Assembly: GCA_902591645.1 (NCBI GenBank)
Contig: CACJBM010000002.1
Span: forward strand, 1-64,000
Source: an uncultured Verrucomicrobiota bacterium
Lineage (GTDB): Bacteria; Verrucomicrobiota; Verrucomicrobiae; Verrucomicrobiales; DEV007
Direction: 5' to 3'
DNA length: 64,000 bases
Positions 28,443-37,663 of this stretch are shown here, piece by piece; position 1 is the first letter of the stretch; each line of letters begins with the position of its first letter. The notes beneath the pieces were generated by a model. That model made no database searches, was not told where the DNA came from, and was given only the letters and a program-made list of their open reading frames with translations. A program made the translations under genes and the position numbers.

Positions 28443-28597
28443 GAAAAGGAGAATGGAAAGCTGTTCGAAATGCTAAAAGTAATGGACTGGAATTATATAA
28501 CTTAAATACTGACATTGGAGAAACTAAGAATTTATCAGCCCAATATCCGAAAAAAATAAGAGAGCTTGAGAAACTAATGGTAGAAGCAGTAAAATAA
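28415..28597 (+). pseudogene. Displaced C-terminal segment of the sulfatase
   Basis: In the -1 frame relative to the sulfatase, 60 codons from 'WKYGNKTAIRKGEWKAVR' through 'GLELYNLNTDIGETKNLS' to 'KLMVEAVK' match the conserved end of arylsulfatases ('GDWKAVR...ELYDLxxDxGE'). It has no start of its own. The junction is a run of five T; six T would join the frames. A sequencing or assembly error, a recent mutation, or slippage would all produce this picture. Confidence 0.85.
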
Positions 28598-28615
28598 TAA
28601 GGACCTAAGCACCGT

Positions 28616-29071
28616 ATGTTTTTCAGACTGCTCATTTTGTTCATCAGTGTTCCAATTATTGAATTGTTTCTTCTTATCGAGGTAGGCAAAAAAATTAGCT
28701 GGGAACTGACTGTTCTCATTATTTTCATAACAGCAATCATTGGAGCAAGGCTAACAAAAATACAGGGATCTCAAACAATCAGAAACGTTCAATCTGCCCT
28801 TAGGATGGGTAAAATACCACACCGTGAAGTCTTGGATGGTCTAATGATACTAGTCGCGGGAGCAATTCTACTTACTCCAGGGTTCTTAACCGATTTTGTT
28901 GGATTCTGTCTTCTCATCCCAAAGCTAAGATCATATTTACGAAAATTCTTAAAGAACTTTTTGACGAATAAAATGATTGTCCGAACAAGCGCAGGTTTTA
29001 ATCAAAATAAAACAGCAAGCAATTGGGAAAACAATGAATCCGTAATTGATGCTGAAATCATCGAAGATTAA
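28616..29071 (+). CDS. fxsA: FxsA family membrane protein
   Basis: 151 residues with four hydrophobic segments. 'FRLLILFISVPIIELFLLIEVG', given in part, 'TAIIGARLTKIQG', 'GLMILVAGAILLTPGFLTDFVG' and 'FCLLIPKLRSYLRK' match the FxsA family throughout. In E. coli excess FxsA eases exclusion of phage T7 by the F plasmid; its normal role is not known. It starts 18 bp after the restored stop of the sulfatase. Confidence 0.93.
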   Translation: MFFRLLILFISVPIIELFLLIEVGKKISWELTVLIIFITAIIGARLTKIQGSQTIRNVQSALRMGKIPHREVLDGLMILVAGAILLTPGFLTDFVGFCLLIPKLRSYLRKFLKNFLTNKMIVRTSAGFNQNKTASNWENNESVIDAEIIED

Positions 29072-29095
29072 TGAGCTGGTCCAAGTTAATTTCAG

Positions 29096-29806
29096 TTAAG
29101 CAATGTTTGTAAAAACAGCTTGGACATCATCATCATCTTCGATCTTATCAATCAGCGATTCGACTTCTTCAATTTGTTTCTCATTCATTTGAACAGGAGA
29201 ATTAGGAATCCTTTGCAAATTAGCCTTAACGTTTTCGATGCCAAGACTTTCAATCGCAGCAGTGAGGCTACCAAAAGATTTAAAATCTCCATGCACATAA
29301 ACTGTTTCTTCATTAATTGAAAGCTCTTCTAGGCCATGATCAATTAATTCAAGCTCTATTTCATCCATATCCATATCATCTTGCTTTTGGAACTGGATGA
29401 CCGCCTTACGGGAAAACATAAATTCCAATGAACCAGTCGTAACCATCTCTGCATGATTCTTGTTCAAAATCATTTTTAAATTAGCCACTGTACGATTCGT
29501 GTTATCAGTCGCTGTCTCTATAAAGAGTAATGAACCTTGAGGCCCTTTCGCTTCATAATTCACTTCATTGTAAAGAGCACCATCTTTTCCCGAAGCCCGC
29601 TTAATTGCTTTATCAATGTTATCCTTAGGCATATTCTCCGCCTTCGCATTACTGATAGCTGTCCTAAGAGCACTATTTGTCTCAGGATCTGGTCCACTAG
29701 CCTTAGCAGCCATAGTAATTGATCTTGCAAGCTTGGGGAAAACCTTGGACATTTTATCCCAACGCTTTTCCTTTGATGCACGGCGATACTCGAATGCTCT
29801 TCCCAT
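29096..29806 (-). CDS. yebC: YebC/PmpR family protein
   Basis: 236 residues that match the YebC family end to end: 'MGRAFEYRRASKEKRWDKMSK', cited in part, 'ARSITMAAK', 'NMPKDNIDKAIKRASG', 'NRTVANLKMILNKNHAEM' and 'GSLEFMFSRKA'. Family members were described as transcription regulators and more recently some as translation factors relieving stalling at proline stretches. It stands alone and is convergent with fxsA (24 bp between stops). Confidence 0.95.
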   Translation of the reverse strand: MGRAFEYRRASKEKRWDKMSKVFPKLARSITMAAKASGPDPETNSALRTAISNAKAENMPKDNIDKAIKRASGKDGALYNEVNYEAKGPQGSLLFIETATDNTNRTVANLKMILNKNHAEMVTTGSLEFMFSRKAVIQFQKQDDMDMDEIELELIDHGLEELSINEETVYVHGDFKSFGSLTAAIESLGIENVKANLQRIPNSPVQMNEKQIEEVESLIDKIEDDDDVQAVFTNIA

Positions 29807-29892
29807 AATCAGTAAAAAATGTTCATATTTTCTAGTTACGCAAGTTGCTGATTCAAAAGATAACTAAATATTCCATAAATCACTCACAAAAA

Positions 29893-30516
29893 ATGAATAT
29901 GAAAATCAATATTGGTCTAATTCTTATCATTCTAGCAAGTTCAGTCATTGGATTTGCTGGCATTAAATTGACTAGAAGTGGCTATGAATCTCCAGAATAC
30001 ACTGCAACAAAACATCCTGATGGATTTGAAATTCGCAAATATGACGAGATGACAGTCATCAGTACTAAAAAATCAAAATCCAAGAAAGATGAAGAGAAAG
30101 ACTCTCGTTTCATGAGGCTATTTCGATACATTGATAAATCCAACGCGAAAAGTGAAAAAATCGCCATGACAACACCTGTATTTATGGGCATGAAAGGTAA
30201 TGAAGGAGAAATGAGTTTTGTTCTACCTAGAAAAATTGCCCAGCAAGGTGCACCACTTCCTTCATCAGATTCACTTTACATTGCCAAAATTAAACCTGGC
30301 ACATTTGCTGCAATGCGCTTCAGGGGAAGGTCAAAAAAAGAAATCATTGTATCCAAGAAACTACAGGAAAAAATAAATAAAGCAGGCCTTAGCGTACATA
30401 AGAACTCTAAACCAATATTCGCTTATTACGATCCTCCCTGGATACCAGTTTTTCTTCGTCGGAATGAGGTTCTAATTAGAATAAATGATTCCGATTTAAA
30501 AACCGACTCTAATTAA
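29893..30516 (+). CDS. SOUL/HBP family haem-binding-like protein
   Basis: The start at 29893 opens an N-terminal hydrophobic anchor ('MNMKINIGLILIILASSVIGFAGI', in part); an in-frame codon at 29845 would add 16 residues ahead of it. The 207-residue protein contains the SOUL fold: 'YTATKHPDGFEIRKYDEMTVIST', in part, 'KIAMTTPVFM', 'MSFVLPRKI' and the closing 'YDPPWIPVFLRRNEVLI'. Eukaryotic relatives bind haem; for bacterial ones the ligand is not established. It is followed 18 bp later by mazG on the same strand. Confidence 0.9.
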   Translation: MNMKINIGLILIILASSVIGFAGIKLTRSGYESPEYTATKHPDGFEIRKYDEMTVISTKKSKSKKDEEKDSRFMRLFRYIDKSNAKSEKIAMTTPVFMGMKGNEGEMSFVLPRKIAQQGAPLPSSDSLYIAKIKPGTFAAMRFRGRSKKEIIVSKKLQEKINKAGLSVHKNSKPIFAYYDPPWIPVFLRRNEVLIRINDSDLKTDSN

Positions 30517-30534
30517 AAACAGATTCATTAAAAA

Positions 30535-31347
30535 ATGCCTAAGCCTCCTGACACATCAGCAGCCCCAATGGATAGACTCAGAACCATCGTACATATTTTG
30601 AGAGGTCCTGATGGTTGCCCATGGGACATTGAACAGACTCAGAAGAGCTTAATCCCAAATATTTTAGAAGAAGCATATGAGGCTGCAGATGCAATTCGTA
30701 CAGGTAATAAAGGGCACATGCTTGAAGAACTTGGTGATTTGCTGCTGCAAGTAGTAATGCAATGTGAAATTGCTTCCGAATCAGAAAAAGAGCACTTTGT
30801 ACTCGAAGATGTTGCAACAGAAGTTTCAGAGAAATTAATAAGACGTCATCCTCATGTGTTTGGAGATGATGATGCTAATGATACCGAAACAGTATTGAAC
30901 CGATGGGAAGAAATTAAACGGTCGGAAAAAGGAAAATTAAATCAAAGAGTTCTTGAAGATATAACTAATGGGATTCCTTCACTCATAAAAGCACATGAAA
31001 TTCAAAAGAAGGTAGAAAGAGTTGGTTTTGACTGGCCTAATGCGGATTCAGTAATCCCTAAGATTAGAGAAGAATTGAATGAAGTCGAAGAGGCACTCAG
31101 AGAAGGAGGAGCAAACATTAGCAATGATCATCTTGCAGAAGAAATTGGTGATCTCTTATTCTCAGTAACTAACCTTACCAGAAAACTCGGTATGGACTCT
31201 GAAGCATTACTAGCAGCTGCCAATGAAAAGTTCACTCGACGCTTTAATCAACTTGAGAATGTTTTAGAAAATGAAGGGACGAATATCGTTGAAGCAGACA
31301 TCGATAAAATGGAAAAAACATGGGAAAAAATAAAAAAAGAGACATAA
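30535..31347 (+). CDS. mazG: Nucleoside triphosphate pyrophosphohydrolase MazG
   Basis: 270 residues, the full-length two-domain MazG that hydrolyses NTPs and dNTPs to NMPs and pyrophosphate. The first domain shows 'LRGPDGCPWDIEQTQKSL', 'EEAYEAADAI' and 'EELGDLLLQV'; the second 'IREELNEVEEAL' and 'AEEIGDLLFSVTNL'. These supply the Mg-binding acidic residues. It probably shares a transcript with the SOUL gene upstream and perhaps with the TerC gene 46 bp downstream. Confidence 0.96.
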   Translation: MPKPPDTSAAPMDRLRTIVHILRGPDGCPWDIEQTQKSLIPNILEEAYEAADAIRTGNKGHMLEELGDLLLQVVMQCEIASESEKEHFVLEDVATEVSEKLIRRHPHVFGDDDANDTETVLNRWEEIKRSEKGKLNQRVLEDITNGIPSLIKAHEIQKKVERVGFDWPNADSVIPKIREELNEVEEALREGGANISNDHLAEEIGDLLFSVTNLTRKLGMDSEALLAAANEKFTRRFNQLENVLENEGTNIVEADIDKMEKTWEKIKKET

Positions 31348-31393
31348 TATAGCCTGATTATCAGACCTATTTTAAATTAATTAAATATTCATA

Positions 31394-32215
31394 ATGGACA
31401 TCATAGGACAACTATTCACTCTCATAATGCTGCTACTTCTTCAAGCAGTACTCGGTTTCGACAATCTCCTATATATCTCTATTGAATCCAAAAGAGCTCC
31501 CAAAGATAAACAAGCATACGTTAGAAAATTGGGAATCGGCATAGCGGTCCTAGCAAGAATCATTCTTCTCTTTCTTCTTACCAGTATCATTTCAGCTTTT
31601 ACAAATACCTTTTTTGTCATGCCTTGGAAAGGGTGGATCGAAGGCCAATTAAACTTGGAAAGTATCATTGTTCTGTTTGGAGGTATTTTTATACTCTATA
31701 CAGCAGTAAAGGAAATCTTCCATATGATCGGTAACGATCACTTAGACAGCGATCATGCGGATCGAAAATTCAAGTCTCCTACGAGGGTCATATTAACAAT
31801 CGTTTTTATGAATCTTGTGTTTTCTTTTGATTCAATATTGAGCGCAATGGCACTTGCTCAGGAGCCTGTACTCGATTCAGCTGGAAATCCGACAGGAGAG
31901 ACTCAATACATTATGTGGATAATGGCAACTGCCATCATAATAAGCGGAATCTTAATGATAGTACTGGCCGATAAAGTTTCCGATTTCTTACAAAAAAATA
32001 GGCTATATGAAATACTAGGTCTATTCATATTATTTATCGTAGGCATCATGCTTATTTCTGAAGGAGCGCACAAAGCACATCTGAAAATTTTTGGTAATGA
32101 AATACAGCCCATGACTAAAACTACTTTCTATTTTGTGATCGCTATTCTTGTGCTCATAGACATAGTTCAAAATAAATTTCAGAAAAAAATATTAGCAAAA
32201 AATAATCATAACTGA
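31394..32215 (+). CDS. TerC family integral membrane protein
   Basis: 273 residues with about seven to eight transmembrane helices. The family motifs are 'LLLLQAVLGFDNLLYISIES', with the intramembrane Asp, and 'MNLVFSFDSILSAMALA' with a second Asp. TerC relatives export Mn2+ or load metal onto secreted proteins in some bacteria. The 'HLDSDHADRKFK' loop between helices is the acidic/His-rich stretch typical of this subgroup. It is convergent with the ROK kinase gene (6 bp between stops). Confidence 0.92.
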   Translation: MDIIGQLFTLIMLLLLQAVLGFDNLLYISIESKRAPKDKQAYVRKLGIGIAVLARIILLFLLTSIISAFTNTFFVMPWKGWIEGQLNLESIIVLFGGIFILYTAVKEIFHMIGNDHLDSDHADRKFKSPTRVILTIVFMNLVFSFDSILSAMALAQEPVLDSAGNPTGETQYIMWIMATAIIISGILMIVLADKVSDFLQKNRLYEILGLFILFIVGIMLISEGAHKAHLKIFGNEIQPMTKTTFYFVIAILVLIDIVQNKFQKKILAKNNHN

Positions 32216-32221
32216 GCCTGT

Positions 32222-33178
32222 TCAGCTTTGATTATATTTGTCTAAGGCCTGAGCTGCGCTACCAATAATGCCTGCTTCTTTACCAAAATGAGCTGGCAAA
32301 ATCTTTAGATCTTTTGCTATGACATCAGAAACCTGATTATTAATTTTCTTTCTTAATGGTTCAAAAAGAAAATCACCTGCACAAGCGATTCCTCCACCAA
32401 TAACAAATGCATCAGGATTCAAAAGCCAAGCAGTACTAGCAAGAGCAGAAGCAAGCCACTCTGCAACCTGATCCCAGATTTCAATAGCTATCGGATCACC
32501 TTCTCTAGCCAAATCAGTAACTAATTTTGGATTCCAACCACCTTCAGGCACCTGCCTCCCCTCAAAACGTATGCTCGCAAGTTCACAAATTTGACGGTTG
32601 CCCATATAACATTCAAGAGCACCCCTTAACCCGTACGTATTCTCTGGCCCTTGATAATCAATAGAGTGATTACCTAATTCCCCGGCAGCAAAGTCCGTTC
32701 CCCTATAAAGTTCTCCTCCAATAATGAGACCTCCACCAATCCCTGTGCCCAATGTTAAAGCCACTACGTTTAAACAACCTTGAGCAGATCCATATCGGTA
32801 TTCAGCATAAGCCATACAGTTCGCGTCATTATCAACAAAAATAGGAATCTCAAGTCTCTCTTCAAGTATTTCTCTGAATGGAATATCATTCCAACCTGGA
32901 ACGTTTGTAAGAGTATGAATGTGCCCCAATTCAAAATCCACTAGCCCAGGAACTCCACAACCTAAAGTGACTATATTTCCGTTATCTTCCCTAAATTCAT
33001 TAACAACATTAACCATCGCGGTTATGAGGGATTGTACCGAATCATAATCCGATGTTATCAGAACCTTGGGTTCCTGATTTTCATCAGATAACATCTCGAA
33101 CAAGGATCCAATTTTAACAGAAGTTCCGCCAAAATCGATTCCAATGGAACAAGGTTTCTGAGAAGTATCAGCTTTCAT
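32222..33178 (-). CDS. ROK family sugar kinase lacking the zinc-cysteine motif
   Basis: The start is put at 33178 because the preceding in-frame stretch (to 33217) lies inside coaX and the ATP-binding opening 'SIGIDFGGTSVKIG' follows closely. The product is about 318 residues. 'LGCGVPGLVD', 'VDNDANCMAYAE' with the catalytic Asp, and 'LTLGTGIGGGLIIGG' are typical of ROK hexokinases. The usual 'CGxxGCxE' zinc site reads 'YGLRGALECYMG', so the cysteines are absent while the Glu is kept. Sugar specificity (glucose, N-acetylglucosamine or other) is unknown. It overlaps coaX by 11 bp, indicating a kinase-kinase operon. Confidence 0.9.
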   Translation of the reverse strand: MKADTSQKPCSIGIDFGGTSVKIGSLFEMLSDENQEPKVLITSDYDSVQSLITAMVNVVNEFREDNGNIVTLGCGVPGLVDFELGHIHTLTNVPGWNDIPFREILEERLEIPIFVDNDANCMAYAEYRYGSAQGCLNVVALTLGTGIGGGLIIGGELYRGTDFAAGELGNHSIDYQGPENTYGLRGALECYMGNRQICELASIRFEGRQVPEGGWNPKLVTDLAREGDPIAIEIWDQVAEWLASALASTAWLLNPDAFVIGGGIACAGDFLFEPLRKKINNQVSDVIAKDLKILPAHFGKEAGIIGSAAQALDKYNQS

Positions 33179-33932
33179 TAGATTGGTTGAGACCAGCAAT
33201 AATACGTAGACCTTCAAGTGTCAGAGAATCATTTACAATATTAATTTCCTTCAGACCGGATGAAATTAATTGGGCATAGCCTCCAGTAGCAATAACTTGA
33301 ACAGAAGACTCATCAAGCTCATCCATTATTGAAGTAATTATTTCTTTTACCAAGCCACGATAGCCAATGACGGCACCTGACAACATTGCATCTTCAGTCG
33401 ATTTTCCAATAACAGAAGGTGGTTCATTAAGTTCAATTCTAGGTAAAAGAGCCGTATGATCAAACATGTAATCTGTCATCGAAGCTAAGCCTGGTGCAAT
33501 GACTCCACCAACATAAGATTTTTCCGAAGAAATAACATCAAAGGTGACTGCTGTTCCAAAATCAACGATCACTGCCGGCGCCTCATATAGGGAAACGGCT
33601 GCTGCTACGTTAGCCAAGCGATCAGCCCCTATACTTTGAGGATTTTGATAATCTATTTCACAACCAATATGAACAGAGTTTGAAACCTCTAATATTCTTT
33701 CCTTACCAAATACGCTTTCAACTGTATCGTTAAATTTTGGAACTACGGAAGATAATATTACACCAAAATTAAAATGATCAGAATTCCAAGATAAGTCCTT
33801 AAAACATCTTTCGTTTATCTCATTGGTAGGAATTGAAATAATCTTGTCACCCAGACTCTCCGCACTAGATGGAACAATCTTTGTAAATGAATTGCTAATA
33901 TCAATCAACAAATAATCAAATTCTTGAGGCAT
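33168..33932 (-). CDS. coaX: Type III pantothenate kinase
   Basis: 254 residues of the CoaX family, first step of coenzyme A synthesis. 'LLIDISNSFTK' is the phosphate-binding loop (family DxGNT/S form), 'SIGADRLANVAAA' and 'AVIVDFGTAVTFDVI' carry the acidic and Gly-Thr catalytic segments, and 'VGGVIAPGL' and 'ATGGYAQLI' close the site. The acetate/sugar kinase fold is shared with the ROK kinase encoded next, whose start overlaps its end. Confidence 0.94.
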   Translation of the reverse strand: MPQEFDYLLIDISNSFTKIVPSSAESLGDKIISIPTNEINERCFKDLSWNSDHFNFGVILSSVVPKFNDTVESVFGKERILEVSNSVHIGCEIDYQNPQSIGADRLANVAAAVSLYEAPAVIVDFGTAVTFDVISSEKSYVGGVIAPGLASMTDYMFDHTALLPRIELNEPPSVIGKSTEDAMLSGAVIGYRGLVKEIITSIMDELDESSVQVIATGGYAQLISSGLKEINIVNDSLTLEGLRIIAGLNQSNES

Positions 33933-34129
33933 TAATGAATATGCTAATGCCGGATAAGCCTAATCGGCAAAGAGAAATCCTCTTGATCATTCAATAGTTG
34001 AACAACTAGGCACTTTAAATGCCTCGTCGCCGCGTCTCTATATTCAAACTCAGTAGGGGTTTACAGAAGAAACTAGAATCCATGCATTCTATTTATAATT
34101 TATAATCAATAAAGAATAGAAAAAATAAG

Positions 34130-35059
34130 TCATGCGCGGGGATGCGCTTTCTGATAAGACTTCTTGAGCCTATCTGCACTAACATGAGTATAAATCTGAG
34201 TCGTTGAAAGGCTCTCATGTCCAAGTAAAGTCTGAACGCTGCGAAGGTCAGCACCATTATCTAGTAAATGTGTCGCGAAACTATGCCGAAGCTTATGGGG
34301 ACTAACACCAACTGGCAATCCAGCAAGTTTCGTATATTTTTTAACGATATCTGAAATTGCTCTGGTAGAAATGCGTTTTTTAGATTTACTAATAAATAAT
34401 GGTCCAACCTTAACTTTCGCAATATCACAATACTTCTTTAACGCATTCAGAGCATGTGAACCAAGAGGAACTATTCTTTCTTTTGACCCTTTGCCTTTGA
34501 TTCGAATAGTTTCATTGAAAAAATCAAACTGACTTAATTCTAGCGCTGCTAACTCAGCTAGCCTCAGACCACTACTATAAAAAACTTCAAGTATGGCAGC
34601 ATCACGTGCCGCAGCCCATGCCGGAGCTTGTTTTGGTTGTTTGACGTTAAAAGGCAAGGCCAAAAGATCTTCTACCTGCTTCAATGTAAGTACCAAAGGC
34701 AAGCCCCTTTCTGCTTTGGGCAAATGGACATCAAGGAGAGGATTTACCCTCAATCCCTTCCTCCTTGTAAGATAACGATAAAAGCTCCTAATTGCTGCAA
34801 AATGTAACCTAATTGTGGATCTGGCTAATTCCCTCTTCATGCATTCAAAAAGATACACTCTGAAATCCTCAGAATTACACGAATCCCATCCGTTAAAAGA
34901 ATCACACCAATTACGGAATTCCTTTAATGCGTGGCTGTAATTACTGATTGTTCGAGGCGCAGCATTCTTTTCAACAACCAAAAATTCAAGAAATTCATCA
35001 ACGAGCAAGTCAGCCTTTTCAGACGAGTTACCTTTATTTTCAGAAAGCTGAACAGACAT
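34130..35059 (-). CDS. xerC: Tyrosine recombinase XerC/XerD
   Basis: 309 residues. The SAM-like N-terminal DNA-binding domain ('LVDEFLEFLVVEKNAAPRTISNY', in part) is followed by the catalytic domain with R166 ('SSGLRLAEL'), K190, H255-x-x-R258 ('HKLRHSF'), H281 ('LLGHESLSTTQIY') and the nucleophile Y290. The length and motif wording are those of chromosomal Xer recombinases, which resolve chromosome dimers at dif, and not of phage integrases; no attachment site or mobile genes are next to it. XerC versus XerD is not decided. The 197-bp spacer toward coaX holds only a weak imperfect hairpin. Confidence 0.92.
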   Translation of the reverse strand: MSVQLSENKGNSSEKADLLVDEFLEFLVVEKNAAPRTISNYSHALKEFRNWCDSFNGWDSCNSEDFRVYLFECMKRELARSTIRLHFAAIRSFYRYLTRRKGLRVNPLLDVHLPKAERGLPLVLTLKQVEDLLALPFNVKQPKQAPAWAAARDAAILEVFYSSGLRLAELAALELSQFDFFNETIRIKGKGSKERIVPLGSHALNALKKYCDIAKVKVGPLFISKSKKRISTRAISDIVKKYTKLAGLPVGVSPHKLRHSFATHLLDNGADLRSVQTLLGHESLSTTQIYTHVSADRLKKSYQKAHPRA

Positions 35060-35158
35060 ACCTCTTGTAACAACTTAACATATATTAAGAAAATGACCAT
35101 TTTGATAATCTATTTAGTCACGGGCTTGACCTTAGGAAATGGGAGAGGATGTTGAGGA

Positions 35159-35947
35159 ATGTCGGATTCCAGTCTAACAAAGCGAATAATACCCTGCCTC
35201 GATGTTACTGACGGTCGAGTCGTGAAAGGAACAAAATTTCTACAACTCCGCGATGCTGGGGATCCTGTAGAATGCGCTGTGGCCTACGATGCTCAAGGAG
35301 CTGACGAGCTCGTCTTCTTAGACATTACAGCTTCATCAGATGAAAGAAACACCATGGTGGACGTTGTTGAAAAGACAGCTCAGAAATGTTTTATGCCGCT
35401 CACAGTTGGAGGAGGGATCCGGACCGTTGAAGATATGCGTATAATGCTACATGCAGGAGCAGATAAGGTTGGAGTAAATACATCAGCAGTAAATAATCCT
35501 GATATTATTTCAGAAGGATCGAAAGCATTTGGCTCCCAATGCATTGTAGTTGCAATTGATGCAAAAAAAGATCCAGAAAAAAATTCATGGCAAGTTTATA
35601 CTCATGGCGGGCGCAAACCCATTGACTTGGATGCAGTCGAGTGGGCAAAAGAAGTTGAGAGCCGGGGCGCTGGAGAAATTCTTCTGACCAGCATGGATGC
35701 CGATGGAACAAAAGATGGTTACGATATTGAGTTAAATGCTAGGGTCAGCGAATCATTGAATATTCCTGTGATTGCGAGTGGTGGAGCCGGAAAATTAGAA
35801 CATATGGCAGAGGTATTAGACAAAGGCAAAGCTGACGCAGTACTCGCCGCAAGTATTTTCCATTTTGGAGAATTCACCGTAGGTGATGTTAAGGATTACC
35901 TTTCTTCGGCAGGGGTCCCTGTCCGACCTATATTTATACCGAATTGA
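35159..35947 (+). CDS. hisF: Imidazole glycerol phosphate synthase cyclase subunit HisF
   Basis: 262-residue TIM barrel of histidine synthesis. '[19 protein letters not shown]' carries the general acid Asp near residue 15, 'VVAIDAKK' the second catalytic Asp, and '[10 protein letters not shown]' and '[15 protein letters not shown]' the two phosphate-binding loops. It works with the glutaminase HisH, which is not in the window, nor are other his genes. Its last 52 bp overlap the end of the convergent symporter gene. Confidence 0.97.
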   Translation: MSDSSLTKRIIPCLDVTDGRVVKGTKFLQLRDAGDPVECAVAYDAQGADELVFLDITASSDERNTMVDVVEKTAQKCFMPLTVGGGIRTVEDMRIMLHAGADKVGVNTSAVNNPDIISEGSKAFGSQCIVVAIDAKKDPEKNSWQVYTHGGRKPIDLDAVEWAKEVESRGAGEILLTSMDADGTKDGYDIELNARVSESLNIPVIASGGAGKLEHMAEVLDKGKADAVLAASIFHFGEFTVGDVKDYLSSAGVPVRPIFIPN

Positions 35948-37398
35948 GTTATAAAAATCGTTAAAAAATTCATTCCTAGACCCCAGATTCCAGCGTGGAT
36001 CCCATAAGGTCTTGGATTTGCTCCCATAGTCAAATATACCGCTATCAGCGTGCCTGCGATAACTCCAAAGAAAATAGAACGGGCCTTTATTTTTTTACAT
36101 TGGATGCCCAGCATTACCGCAGGAGCGATCTGAGCTAAGACTTCTAGTTTTATTTCTAAAAGCCTCCAAATCGTCTGACCTTGCAAAGCAATAGTAAGCA
36201 TGACAACTAAGATCATAATTATGATAGAAGTAGATTTTCCAACGCGTGTTAATTCGCTATTGTTAGCTTCTGGATAGTATATGCGGTAAAGATCATTCGT
36301 TACTAATGATGAAATAGCCAATAAAGCTGAATCAATAGTCGACATCGTTGCTGCTATGACAGCCGCAACTAATAGAGGTCCCATGATAGCAAGTGCAGGC
36401 AATTCCTGTACTAATTTTCCTACCATCAATAAGGTAGTTCGATCTGATTCCTCTTTACCAAGACCTGGAATAATGGAAATAGCCATTACTCCCAGAAGAA
36501 CTAGAAAAAAGGTTGTGAATAAAGGCATGAATGCCATTAACTGGAGAGAGCGCTTAAGGGTTCTCTCATCCCTCGCAGCATAAATGCGCTGGATAGCATG
36601 AGGATACATAGAAATTCCAAAAAAGAATAATAATATCGAACTTAGCCATGTTATTTTTTGTTCTAGAATGGGCGGATGCCAAATGTCCGGTCGTGCAGCT
36701 TCAAGACCTTCAGCTACTCCTGCGGGACCACCCAAATGAAAAAATAGAGCAAATGCAATAAATCCCAAACTCAATAAGAGTATTATACCCTGCGTCACAT
36801 CAGTCCAGGCCACGCTCCGCATACCACCCATTGTCTCATAGATTAACATCACAAGTGCGAGAACAATAACAGCTATATTAAAGTTGACTCGCCCATCACT
36901 GACCACTTCAGCCAGTTTTCCAAGAGCGAGCAAATTGGTAAGAACGTAATTACCCAAACCAAATATGCCTAGCAACACAATAAATATTGTGAGTGGCCGA
37001 AATGAAAATCGGTCCTGAACAAAATCACCTAAAGTGATGAAACGGCGTCTGTTTGAAAGCCTATAAAGCCTCGGAGCAAAAATAAAATACCCCCCTATGA
37101 CAGCCATCATGGCTCCTACTGTATAAATGGTTGGGAACCCATCCCTGTATGCTTTGCCTACAAACCCCATGAAACTATTACCACTATATTGCGTAGCATA
37201 CAGCGTAAGAAAAAGCACACCAAACCCAAAGGATCTACCTCCAAGATAATGATCATCTAGTGTGTTCTCTTTTTTTGCTCTGTGCCCAAGCCAACCGATT
37301 CCAATAAGAGCCAGCACATAAAGTCCTATAAAAGTTAATCCTCCAGTACCAAGTGCATACCCAGAAGAATTCCCTATAAAATTGTTAGTACTGATCAT
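35896..37398 (-). CDS. Sodium:solute symporter (SSS family)
   Basis: About 500 residues with 12-13 hydrophobic helices. '[22 protein letters not shown]' (quoted in part), 'GKAYRDGFP', '[15 protein letters not shown]', '[17 protein letters not shown]' and '[21 protein letters not shown]' are SSS landmarks, the last with the Na+-site Ser residues. I prefer the ATG at 37398, preceded by GGAGGAGG although the gap is very short; a start at 37437 would overlap the upstream gene by 53 bp. The operon is bioA, small membrane protein, symporter, similar in shape to YhdT-PanF, so a vitamin or carboxylate substrate is plausible. The 3' end overlaps hisF by 52 bp. Confidence 0.9.
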   Translation of the reverse strand: MISTNNFIGNSSGYALGTGGLTFIGLYVLALIGIGWLGHRAKKENTLDDHYLGGRSFGFGVLFLTLYATQYSGNSFMGFVGKAYRDGFPTIYTVGAMMAVIGGYFIFAPRLYRLSNRRRFITLGDFVQDRFSFRPLTIFIVLLGIFGLGNYVLTNLLALGKLAEVVSDGRVNFNIAVIVLALVMLIYETMGGMRSVAWTDVTQGIILLLSLGFIAFALFFHLGGPAGVAEGLEAARPDIWHPPILEQKITWLSSILLFFFGISMYPHAIQRIYAARDERTLKRSLQLMAFMPLFTTFFLVLLGVMAISIIPGLGKEESDRTTLLMVGKLVQELPALAIMGPLLVAAVIAATMSTIDSALLAISSLVTNDLYRIYYPEANNSELTRVGKSTSIIIMILVVMLTIALQGQTIWRLLEIKLEVLAQIAPAVMLGIQCKKIKARSIFFGVIAGTLIAVYLTMGANPRPYGIHAGIWGLGMNFLTIFITQFGINIGRTGTPAEER

Positions 37399-37663
37399 CC
37401 TCCTCCGATCTAGCCGAAATCTCCCAATAACAACCAATAAGAACTGCCATTAAAATCGCAAAGCTTATTGAACCAGCAATAGCATATATAAACCAAAACG
37501 GTATTCCAAAGAGCCTAACAGATGAAGGTTCAACAAAGCACCAAGGCACAGCAAGGAACAAAAACACAAGAGGCGATAAAAGAACCAATAAACGTTTCAC
37601 TAGAACAAACTGTAGATTACCAGATTCTCCTGAAACAGATAAATGTTCAACCTCATTAACCAA
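37385..37663 (-). CDS. Small two-helix membrane protein, probable symporter partner (DUF3311-like)
   Basis: 92 residues with two transmembrane helices: 'LLVLLSPLVFLFLAVPWCFV' and 'FWFIYAIAGSISFAILMAVLIG' (the latter in part). Between them 'EPSSVRLFGIPFW' resembles the 'P.LFG.PFFYW' loop of DUF3311 and of the YhdT-type subunits encoded before SSS symporters. It overlaps bioA upstream by 8 bp and the symporter downstream by 14 bp, so all three are translated as a unit. Confidence 0.8.
   Translation of the reverse strand: MVNEVEHLSVSGESGNLQFVLVKRLLVLLSPLVFLFLAVPWCFVEPSSVRLFGIPFWFIYAIAGSISFAILMAVLIGCYWEISARSEEDDQY

Noticed and set aside
33948..33969. Imperfect inverted repeat TGCCGGAT...ATCGGCA before coaX, superficially like a REP element
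   Set aside because: Seven pairs with a bulge, single copy, no T-run; no second copy was noticed elsewhere in the window.
34130..35059. Tyrosine recombinase considered as a mobile-element integrase
   Set aside because: Length and motifs are those of chromosomal XerC/D, and no cargo, attachment repeats or tRNA target lie next to it.
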